Of a stretch of 64,000 nt of DNA, positions 21,501 to 33,500 are shown piece after piece. The stretch is from Nelumbo lutea (lineage: Eukaryota > Streptophyta > Magnoliopsida > Proteales > Nelumbonaceae), in assembly GCA_022828595.1 (NCBI GenBank), contig JAKGHH010000003.1, positions 20,584,934-20,648,933 of the forward strand, in the 5' to 3' direction. A model generated the notes under the pieces. The model made no database searches, was not told the origin of the DNA, and was given only the letters and a program-made list of their open reading frames with translations. The number at the start of each line of letters is the position of its first letter. Positions within the stretch are counted from its first letter, which is position 1. The translations under genes and the position numbers were made by a program.

Positions 21501-24500
21501 ATATAATTTTTTGTGTTTCTATCTTTTTTAAAAATTCATGATTTAATTATGACATTATGGATTGAACCATTTGACTTGAAAGGTTAAACCATTAACTGAC
21601 CACCTAGACAGGAAAATGATTTTATTTTTGGGTCAATTTTAAATATTTACTTGATTTTTCATCATTAATAAAAATAATTATTATTTATCATAGTTAACTT
21701 TCTTACTATAATTAATATATGATATTGGAGATCTGACAAGCATTTCAATTTTTTTTTGCAATTTTTGTATTTCTTTCTATTTTTCAAAATTTTATTATTT
21801 AGTTATGACATAATGGGTTAACTCATTTGACCGAGTGGTTGATCAATAGCCAGCCACCTAGATGGAAAAACGATTTTTGTTTCTGGGCCAATTTTAAATC
21901 TTGTATTCCACTTTTATCATTAATAAAAATACTTCTCATTTTTTGTTGGATATGGTGATCATATAACATTAGAGATGTGCCCAATTTTTTCTACAAAATT
22001 TCTGTTTTTTCTATTATCTTTTTTATTTTATCTATTTTTTTTAAATCTTTTGTTATTTAATTATGGCATCAAAGGTTGAACGATTTGATGCAACTCAGCA
22101 AATGGTTGAATTGAACTACTTACTCCTCACCGGGACAAAAAAATATAGTCCTATTTCTAAGTTGGTTTAAAAACATAGGATTTCGTGCCCTTAAAATTAG
22201 GGCAAATTGCAGATTAGTACCCTGTAGTTTGGGCCTGGTCTCACTTTGGTACCCAAATTTCAAGACATGCCAATCCATTACTTAAACTCCCAAAATGCCC
22301 CAGTTTAGTCTCTGTTCTTAGCAGTCTGTCAGTCATCTGTATCATGTGATGACATGTACAACTTAAAACTTTTGAAAAGGTCAAAACTACCCTTCAAAAT
22401 AAGACTTGTTCATCATCTTCTTCCTCAAGAATCAAGATTGAACCAAAGCAACAGTGAACAACCCAAAGGGCATTTGGGTGGTTGATAAAGAAAATTACAT
22501 GATACCCGAAGGGCATTTGCATCCCTTCACAGGCCACTTAACGGACAGCTGATGGTGGGGACTAAACTGGGACATTTTGGGAGTTCAGGTATTGGATTGG
22601 CATGTTTTGAAATCTGAGTTCCAAAATGAGACCAGGCCCAAAGTACAGGGTACTAATCTGCAATTTACCCTTAAAATTATTGGGTATAGATTTAATCAGT
22701 GGAATTTAATGGTGAAAACAAAAAATGCCTCAAATATTGGATTTAATGATAGAGAATAGGAGTCGGTGCATAAAATTTAGAACTTAATGAATGGAAATAG
22801 AGTAAACTTATTGTAGTAGTTAAAATTATGATTCCTGCCCTCACACATAGAGTTATGATATTCAAAGACGGGGATTTAGTGTAGATTATCAATTATTTTT
22901 TGATATTTGTTTGGTGGCTAGAAGGGAGTGGTTTTACAAATGCCCAAGGCACTAGAGATGCAACTTGGACAGGCCCAACCTGAGCCCAGGCCAACCCAGC
23001 CTGCAATTTTACATGGGCTGGGCTTGGATTTTAGGGCCTCAGTCTGGGCCCAGCCCAAGCCCGGCTCTACCTTATCCTAACCTGAGCCCAACCTGCCTAT
23101 ATACATACATATGCAAATACAAACATATTATGCATATTTAAACCATATATATATGCATGCATGTATACATATATACATACATTTATATTAAATTTTAATG
23201 TGAGCTGATTGACCAACCGGCCTGGGCCCAAGCCTAACCCGAGTGCATCAAATTTCAGTTCAGGCCGGGCCCAGGTTGGACAGTTTGGGCTTGACGTCAG
23301 GCTTGGGCCTTAGGCCCAATTTGTAGGGTTGGACCTGGGTTGAGCTTAAGCCCGGCCAAGCCCACCCAACTTGCACCCCTACAAGGCACTTTATGAGGAA
23401 ATAAATGTCATAACAGCTGGGTTTATAATTTTTCTTGGCTAGACAAACAAGGATAGCTTGAAAAGCATAGGCACCATCTGTCAAAAATTTTTCTAAAGTA
23501 AATGCTACAATTGATCAAGTTGATGTTGTTGCCCTCATTTTCAAATGAAGACAATTAAAAAACATGGGCAATTTCTGTCAAGAAAAGGTCCAGAAATCTT
23601 AACAGGCCCTTGGTGCATTTTATAGTAGTATAAATAAATTTGGGTATTGGGAGGCTTTCTTGTATAGCAATAGCTCCACTCTTATGTAAATTTGGGTATT
23701 TCGAGAGCTGCATGAGGCAAAATTCTCACTTATTGGGCCTTGGATTCCAAATTTTATTCCATTGCATTTTTTCCTTTTGAATATAGTTTGCTACTCTTTA
23801 TCTAGTTATACTCTTTCTCAATGTGTTAAACCTTCTTCATTTCCTCCTTTTATGCATCTGTGGGTGGTTTTTGATTTGGTCAATGTTGCAGGATGAGTGT
23901 GTTAACTAGCACATCTCTATGTCTTGGGAAGTTCATCCTTCTGTGTTCTTTGTGTCTTGAATGAAGCTAGGTTTTCAGTGGCAAAACTTGGTGTTTCTGC
24001 TCAAGCAAGGCAAACAAATATAGTTGGTTTTGAACTATCATTATTTCACCTTTATTCACCATCTTGGGTTTCTACCACATCACCAAGTATTCATTTTTAA
24101 ACAATGTTGGGATGGATCAGGTTAGGATATACAAGTTTTTGGAGAAGACGAAGAAAAAGACCGATAAAGATAAGAAAGCAGAAGGTGGTGAATCTGATCC
24201 CGCAATCAAAGAACAGCAAAGATTAAGGAAAAAGGTTACTGATTTGATGAAAAAGCAAAAGCTGCAGCAAGTGCGGCAGATAGTGAAGAGCCAGGATGAT
24301 TCAAAGCCATGGGGCCAGGATGCTCAGGCTAAGGTATGTATCCTTGACTGTATTTACAGGAAAAAAACTCCTGGTTTCTCCAGTTTTCTGTATGTAAAAT
24401 TTCATGCCATGTTCTTGTATATTCCAGGTTGGAAGCCGTCTTATTGAATTATTGATGCAAACGGCCTATATACAATCTCCAGATGATCAGCTAGCAGATG

Positions 24501-27500
24501 GCCCACCGGATATTCGACCTGCTTTTAGACACACTCTTAAAACTGTTACAAAAGAATCACAGTGAGGACTTTGTCCTGTGTGATTGATTTAGAAACCTAG
24601 ATTCCTTTTTTCTTGTTTATGCTGAACATTATTAGAAGAACACTTCTTCTTGTTCAACAGGAAAACCAGCAGAAGATATGGGCTTATTGAATGTGACCCA
24701 TTAGTTCGCAAGGGATTAGAGAGAACTGTAAGTTGAACTACTGTTTTTAGAGAGGTTGGTGTTGCCTGATTGAAGTTGATTTGTTTCAGTACCAATCAAT
24801 TATTTCTCTATTGCATGTATTTGTGAGCATATTTGTAGACTTGTATTTTTTTAAGTCCTTGAGGTGTTTCCAAATGAAAAACTGTTTCCTGCATAATAAT
24901 CTCAACTTAAGCCAATTAGGCCCTAGATCATAAGCAAATGTTCTATTTTTCCTAACAGGCAAGGCACATGGTGATCCCTTATATGCCAATGTTGGTGCCT
25001 CCACTCAATTGGACAGGGTATGACATTCCAGAATCTACTGATTACTTCATGTCTTTATTTCAGAGTTCATTTTATTTTTAACTTAATGCTTAGTTCAGTT
25101 AACAAGGTAAGTTCTGACTAGTCACACTTTTATTTCTCAAATAAGATGAGCTACTTGATCACAGTGTAAATAAGTTTCTGTTTGCTTGTATCCAGTAGTT
25201 ATATAAGACAATAACTACTATTAGAAGTTGAGAATGTTAGCCAGATATTTATGTGAACTTCCTCTCGTTAAGTTATGTGGTCAATTCATGCTGTGCTATG
25301 GTTTTTCCCATATATATATTTTTTTGGCAGATATGATAAAGGCGCATACCTATTTTTACCATCTTATGTCATGCGAACTCATGGAGCAAGACAACAACGG
25401 GAAGCAGTTAAGAGGACTTCAAGGCAGCAGTTAGAACCAATTTTTGAGGTTTGAAAACTTTGGGTTCATTCCTTGTCATTTTCCATGTTTCTTGCTGTTT
25501 GAAAGTTAATCTTGATTTCTGTTATGTTACTGATAGAAAAAAAAAAGTCTTTCATTTTCTTTCATGACTATGGCTCTTCTATGTGTTGTCACTTTCTTCG
25601 TCCTGTTCTTTGTTGCAATAGTGCCTTAACAATGTCCTAAACTGTCCAGGCACTGGATACACTTGGCAATACCAAATGGAGGATTAACAAAAGGGTACTT
25701 GGTGTGGTAGACAGAATATGGGCTAGTGGAGGTCGTCTAGCTGATTTGGTTGACCGTGAAGATGTAAGGTGCATTTTACCAATTACTAGTAAACTAATTT
25801 TTAGGGCTGCATTTTTCCTTGTTATTGAAGTGATCTGTTTCAAGTTGAAGGAGCTAGAAGGGCTAGGGGTATACCAGAAAGGACATGGGTTGAAGTAGTA
25901 AGAAATGATTTAAGTGCTCATAATTTGACAATGGATATGGCATAACAGAATGACGAAATAGGATTCATGTAGCCAACTCCATATAGTTAGGATATGGATT
26001 AGAAGATGATGATGAATTTTCCTTGTTATTGAATGGAAATTCACAAACATCATCAAACTTATACATGCACCATTGCGTATATAATATAATATAATAAACT
26101 TTAAACTAGTAAATGCACACACTTGAATTTACTTGTGTGAGAAGCCCTGACTTAACTTCTATTTTGATAAAAATGAACTTTAATTTTGTCTGCTTCAGGT
26201 TCCTCTACCAGAAGAACCTGAAACAGAAGATGAAGCAGAACTCAAGAAATGGAAATGGAAAGTTAAGGCTGTGAAGAAAGAGAACAGTGAGAGGCACTCA
26301 CAGCGTTGTGACACAGAACTTAAACTTGCTGTAAGATTTCTTTCCAACCCCATATTTTGGTGTTATTTAATAGATGTTGCACCACCATAGAGTGGACCAA
26401 TTCTTCTTATTTAAAAGCAGGTAGCTAGGAGAATGAAGGATGAGAATGGTTTCTTCTATCCACACAATCTTGACTTTCGAGGCCGTGCATATCCCATGCA
26501 CCCATATTTAAATCATCTTGGTTCGGACCTGTGTCGAGGAATCTTGGAGTTTGCCGAAGGACGTCCTCTTGGAAAGTCTGGCTTACGGTGGCTGAAGATA
26601 CATTTGGCAAATTTATATGCTGGTGGTGTGGACAAGTTATCCTATGACGGTCGGATAGCATTTACAGAGAACCACTTGGATGATATATTTGATTCTGCAG
26701 ACAGACCACTGGAAGGTAGGCGCTGGTGGTTAAATGCAGAAGATCCATTTCAGTGCTTGGAAGTATGCATCAATCTCTCTGAAACATTAAGGAGTTGCTC
26801 ACCAGAGACCATGATCTCACATATACCCATCCACCAGGTACTTTCTTATGGTAAAAAATCTTTCTCTTGTAATTTTTCTGTGATGCAAATAATCATGCAA
26901 GTGGACTATAAAAATGTTAATTTCCATAGGCTTTTATTGGGAAATTTTCTCTCTTCACAGGCGAGGGAACAATAAGGATGTATATAAGTAATTAGTATTT
27001 TATTCATCAAATTCTGAACATAAAAACATGGGAGGCTAGGTCTTTGGCCTGAAGAATGAAAACCTTGTTAAAAATGGATCAGGAGATTGACTAACACTCT
27101 AGCAGATGCACTTGCTAAAGGAGTCAATAGGAGTGAACAGTTGGTGTCTGTCCTTTTGGGTTTTCGGGTGGGTGCTAGGTGTTTTTCACCTAGTCCTGTT
27201 TTTCTAAATGCTTTGTATTCTGTTATATTTCCTAAAACTCCTTTGAACTGTTATAAAATGAAAACAAATAAAATTGAAATTCCTCTGAGCATGCAAGGTT
27301 ATTCTTATATACTGAGCACCAGACAAGGCATTGGGGGTGTACAACTGTGTTCATATATGAACTTACCTAAGTATCTATTTGTCCATGTTTGGTTTTGCAT
27401 CTTGTGCTACCAATAAATGAATTTTAAAAAGTAAATAACCTCCAGAGTATTGGATAAGTTGGACACTTTCTCTTCTTATCTATTTATTTTTTAGTAACAA

Positions 27501-30500
27501 AAAAGTGAGGTTTAAAGTATATGAAATATAAAAAATCAAATTATTTAATTGTGAATATTTGCAGGAAATGTCATCAAATTTCTCCTGGAACCACCTTTTT
27601 TAATTGCCTTATAATCTGGTTCCTATGCCCTACAAATGAGAGACCATTTACTGTACCTAGATTTGAGTTATATTTTCATATCAATTGATACATGTATCTA
27701 GATCTGTAATAGAGGAAAATTTGATTCATTAATGTTTGTTTTTCTATCTTATGCATCCAGGATGGATCATGTAATGGCTTACAACATTATGCTGCCCTTG
27801 GAAGAGACCAGGTAATGCCTTTTCCTATTCATTATTAATTCATGTTACTTTATATTGCTAAATTCTGTTTATGATGGTTTCAATTTGTATAATTGGAAAT
27901 GGAGGTCTATAATTTAAACTTCAGTCATAAGTAAAACATTTTGTTTTCATGTTTATCTAATCACAGGGAAAATTGAACCAGCAGTTTTTCCTGTTGTTTG
28001 ATTGGTGCCTCATGAGAGAATTAGAAATGAAATTTCTTAAATTGAGGAAAAAGAAGAGACATGTGGGATCTCAAGTTTGATAATTTCTTAGGCATGCAAT
28101 GGTCGCGATGATTTGATATAAACCTTTACCTGGCTCCTCTTCTGTCTCAATTTCCAGGCCTCTACCACACCTATATAAGTATTTCCTTCCCCCCCTTTGT
28201 CTAAGTCCTCATTCGGCATCAGATCATTCTCGTTTGAACAATCTGGTCTTGAACCAAATCTAGGTATGGATAACTTCCTCAACCTACACTTAGGGTCTAT
28301 TTGGTTCGCGGGAATAAGGGTCTAGAATTGGAATCGGAACAGACCATTCCGATTCCAACTGTTTGGTTGGCAGAATCAGAATCCCATTCCCATTCCTGGT
28401 GCAACGGCATTCCCCCATTTGAGGGAATGGCCATTCGCTCCCCCTCCCTCGGGAATGAGAATCCATTATAGCTGATTCTGATTCCCGTATAAACCAAACT
28501 GGCAGGAGGAATAGATTGTTCTGATTCCGGTTCTGATTCTGATTCCAACTGCAAACCAAATGGAACCAAAGTTTATTTCCTTTGTTAGATAGGGTGGGAG
28601 GATGGAAACAAGATTAAGTTTTGGACTGACCTCTGGAGGAGAAATCTTACCCTTGTTTATTTCACCTATCCGAAACTCAGGAAGCTACCATTGCATCTTG
28701 CTCCTCTCCCTCTCCCCTTGGGATTAGTTGGAACCTTAGAAGACCTCCAAGGGACGTTAAGATTGATGAAATTACTAACCTCCTCCACTCCCTATGGGAG
28801 GTCTATGTTTCCCCTTCTTCTGTAAACCATAACATTTGAATCCTTCACCCAGCCGGTAAATTCTTGACCAAGACTTTTTTCAAGACTCTTGTTTCAGGTG
28901 AGCAAAGTTCTTTTTTTTTTTCCTTACAAGAAAATTTTGATTCCCCTTGCTCCCATGAGAGTTTCCTTCTTTGTGTGGGAGGCTTGGGGAGAATTAGCAC
29001 TTGTGGTCTGATCCAGGAAAAGAACAAAGGCAGATTATGTATCTCCCCTCACGTTTGCATCTTGTGCCTCCATGATGGTGAATCTACTGAGCACCTCCTT
29101 ATTCACTGTTTGAAAACAAGAAAATTCTGGAATCACTTCCTGCACCTTGTTGTTTACAGCTGGGCAGCCCCTGAACATGTATTGGAGCTTCTTAAGCAAT
29201 GACTAGGTAGGGATTTGGGCAAGAGAGGGAAAGCCTATTGGAGCACATTGACTCATGCAGTATTACAGTGATGTGGGGAATGTGGGAAGAAAGAAACAAG
29301 CAATTTTTTTGAAAACAAGGCAATAACCACCGAAGAACTTATTTCTTATGTTACACATGGGTGACAAGCTCTGATGTTTTCAAAGGTTTCTCTCTATCAG
29401 ACTTACAAAGGAATTTGGTGGAAATTTTACACTCCTTTACCCTGTCTCAAGCCTCTGTTCAGGACCCCTTGGTTAGAAAGAAGGTGGGAACAAGACTAAA
29501 CTTTGGTGGAAGTGCTGTAGGCAATCCCTGGGAGGCAGGGATTGGAGTTGTGATCAGGGAGGAATATGGAAATATTTGCTGGTCTTTTAATGGCCCAATA
29601 GGGATTGTGGACTCTACAAAATGTGAGATTTTGGCTGCTTTAACAGGTCTTCAAATTGCAAAGAATTTGGGGCTATCTCTCCTAACCATCTAGAGACTCT
29701 GAAAACACCATAAAATGGTTAGGGGAGAAGGACATGGCCCTTGGCAACTGGTACACAATCTGGGCGAGGCAAGAGACATCATGGCCTAGATGACTAAAGA
29801 TTAGATGAATCCCTAGGGAACTTATTTCTTTGGCTGATGGTTTAGCGAAATCTGGGGTCCATAGGGATTCTTTGCTTAGTGATTGCTTTCTGCCCTTGCA
29901 ATCTCTTCAGAGAGTCCCTCCTTGTTTACAGTTGTACATCTTCTCATGTACCCTTTTTCTTGTCTCTTTGAAATCGTTATTCTCTTAAAAAAAATCTAAT
30001 CGTTGACAGGCCTAATGTTTCATATTCTTTATTTTCTTTCTTACTTGGTTCCATTAACATGGTCTTATTAAGGCATTTTCACCCTTGCGTGTTTGTGCAG
30101 CTAGCCAAAAAATATCATCTGTTAAACTTTCCCTTTCATTTTGGTTTCTACATGCAGGGTTCATGTTTATGTTACCATTATTAGATCATTGTGTTGATTA
30201 TCTGTTAGATGGAATTAGAAATGCACTCTTGACTAAACCATCCACTGCTTCTTAATACTTCTGTCTGCTTCTGTCTAACATGTTTCTTGTCTTTTTGTTA
30301 TTCAAATTGTTCTATCTATTCAGTTGGGAGCAGCTGCAGTGAACCTGGTTGCTGGAGATAAACCTGCAGATGTTTACTCAGGAGTAGCTGCTAGGTATGC
30401 TGCTTCCTTTAAATGCATAAAAGCTTTCTCTTCCAAACCATCCCTTCAGTGAAATTTTCTTTGCATCCATTTGTTTCAAGCATAGAAGATGGAAAGTTTT

Positions 30501-33500
30501 CCACTTTAAATATTTTAATTATATTTCTTCCCCTTTTACATCAAAACAAGCACAGCGTCAGGGGAAAGAACTAGAGAGCACATGGCATAGGAAGAGAAAT
30601 GTAAATGGGAGTTGCTACATAAAGGAGAAATTTCCAGTCTTCCATTCTCTAAAATATTAAAATTTAAAAACAAGGCAGATATACCAGAGTTAGGTAGCAT
30701 GGTACAATACAAAAACAAGAAAAGGAAACATCCAAGAACAATCTAGGCTGAGCTTATAGTCTCCCCATAAACCTCATTAAAACAATTAACATGCTTTAAT
30801 CAGGAAGAGTTTAACCCTTATAAGATGTATTCCTTCCTATTTCACTTCTAGCCAAAGAACCACCCAGCTTCTTGGCTGATATGATCCAACAGAGTGTGCT
30901 ATTATATCTAGCTGCCAATATTTTAGCCCTTTGACAGAATGGAGTAAGGCACCATGGACTGTCCCTTCTGTCCAACATGGGGAATATGGCCTGTCCACCA
31001 TATTTCTTTCTTCGTTTTTTCCCTGTTTTCCTCTATTTGGATAATGGTAGTGAAGAAAGATCTGTAAGGTTCCTGAGGGCTGTATTGGGGTGGGGCCTAT
31101 TAATGATTTGAGGTCTTTAATATCTTGTCACCTGCTTCTTATCCATTAAAATCAGTCTCATGATAAAAAAGTGAAATGCCACAAAAGGATGATTTTGTGG
31201 TGTTCCACAAGCTTCTATCCGTAGGGAGTATTTGGGAGCAGAGAGAACAGGTGCCTTTTTGAACTTGGTAATCAGAGGATAAGATGTTATTGCAGTCCTG
31301 GAATAAAAGGCATGAAATTATGCAGGAAAATGTCTCATCCTTTCTAAGCAAACACAATGACACTTATGCTATTGTGGTGCTTCCAACCCAGCTTGACAAG
31401 TAATGAAATTTCGTATCTGGTTTCTAAAAGTTTGTTAAAAATCAAGAAGTATAAATTAAGATTTGAGAAGGGTTTGATTTTCATCTTAGTCAAGAATGGA
31501 TAATATCATGATTCTGTGATTTCTAATTGTGTGATGATATAATTGTTGGAGCCTCAGATCTCTTTGGGAACTAATCTAGTTGATTGTATGATATTCATAA
31601 TCCAGAGTTCTTGATATTATGCGAAGAGATGCACAGAAAGATCCAACAACTAAGCCAAATGCAATGCATGCTAGGCTTTTAATTAACCAGGTTAATTTAT
31701 TTTCTCATCATATTTTGAATAGTATTTGCGATGCATATGTTGGTAGGGTAATTTAGGCTGGTCAGAGTACACTGAAACATGAATGATATCTTTTTCTTCA
31801 CTTTGCTTATTTAGGATTTATAAGAATTAGGTAATTTTATTATGCTTCTGAGAGAGTATCCGATTTTGGTATAATTAACAGTTGATTGGTTCTGGACATC
31901 TCTAGGTGGATAGGAAATTGGTGAAGCAAACAGTAATGACATCAGTGTATGGTGTCACATACATCGGTGCCCGTGACCAGATCAAGAGGAGGTTGAAGGA
32001 ACGTAATGCCATCGCAGATGAATCAGAGCTGTTTGGTGCATCTTGTTATGCGGCGAAAGTAAGTGATAGAAGAATTGATAGTTCTACAGTTTTACTTCTA
32101 CTGGACAGAAGTATTTGCTGCAGACAGCATTAGGGTGCATAGTACTTTTCAGTCATTTTTGGAAGATGCACAACAACCATTTCTTTTATATATGTTCTCA
32201 GGGGGTTTTTAGTGATAAAATCATCTTTTGTTGTTTGTGCAGACTACCTTAACTGCCTTGGGTGAGATGTTCAAAGCTGCACGCAGTATCATGAGCTGGC
32301 TTGGTGACTGTGCAAAGGTATTGTGCATCATCTATTTCATGATTTATATTTTGCTTAGTATAACATACATTTGAAAGCGAACCATTTGGTTTGTTTATAT
32401 GGGGTTTGGTCCTATTTTTCACCTCAGTTATCCTATGTAGAATTTATGAATTATTTCTTGTAATAGCATTCAAGATTTTCTATCTATATATATTGGGGGC
32501 GGGTTTTCTAGTTGAATTGTTTAATGATGACCAATGAATCTTCAGCATGGCAAGTTGGTTTAGGGCCCCCACACATTCCTCTAGATTATCTCTACTAATA
32601 CAATAGGCCAAATTTGAGCCCTTGCCATGTGTTCAAAATAACCCCTTACTTTTGAGGCTAGTTTTATGTTGAACTATTTGAACTTTTAATGGCCAATATT
32701 GCTAAGTAAAACACTAATACAAGGTGGGGTATTATGGTTGACTTGGACCTGAGGATTGAACAGGTGGCCTATCCAGAGGGTACCCCACCAAGTTATATCT
32801 ATCACATCATTGTTCCATATAGCAGAAACCAGAGGGTACCCCACCATTTAAATCTTCTAAAAGATCACTTTGCTAATGGCAACATTGTTACAAAATTACA
32901 ACACCTTTAACATACAGGTGAAGGTTAGCTTTTCTGATAGTTAGTTCTGAAATCCTGTAAATCTTTATTTGTCCACATCTTTCTTGGAACCTTAGATCTT
33001 CATTTTAATCTTTATATCTTCCCTATAAAGTCGTTTTTCCAAGCAAGACTTGTGTGTTTGAACTCGATGAGAACAAGATCCCATCCATTAAGAAGGACAA
33101 ACACACTGAAAGATTGCATCCCATGTCAAGCAGGGAAAAATGCAAGAAGTATAGCCAAAAGAGAAACAAGTGATTGGGTGGATTAGAGACTTTCTTCTTG
33201 TGTTTTCTGGGCACTTAAAGACTGTCAATATCTCCACAGCTAGAATAAGAACCTCTCACGCAACCAATCACCACTTGAGAGTCACCCTTAATATGGACCA
33301 TACAGAAGTACAGCCTGAACCATGGAGAAAGGGAACGAAGCTATGCTAGGTTGTCACTGAGTCATCAGTTTCTGTGGACCCTTTTGAGTTTTTATTCTTA
33401 TATTTCTCTCTTTTTTTGGTCCATGATAATTATCATTAGTTTGTTAGTTTGTAAGGTTTTACAATTGCTGTCCACTAAACTTCAAAATCCACCAGATAAT

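Larger units (their letters stand above)
21218..22800 (-). repeat. AT-rich Helitron-like repeat with ~300-base units
   Basis: Three successive diverged units of roughly 280-320 bases share the words CATCATTAATAAAAATA, AGAGATGTGCCCAA, TTTAATTATGACAT and a tail TGGATTTAATGATAG. The same units recur at 57262-57929 and 60869-63739. The left end has CTAG near GCACGTG as in the complete copy, but no clean opposite terminus was found. A Mutator-like MITE is inserted at 22200-22670. Strand follows the complete copy. Confidence 0.45.
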
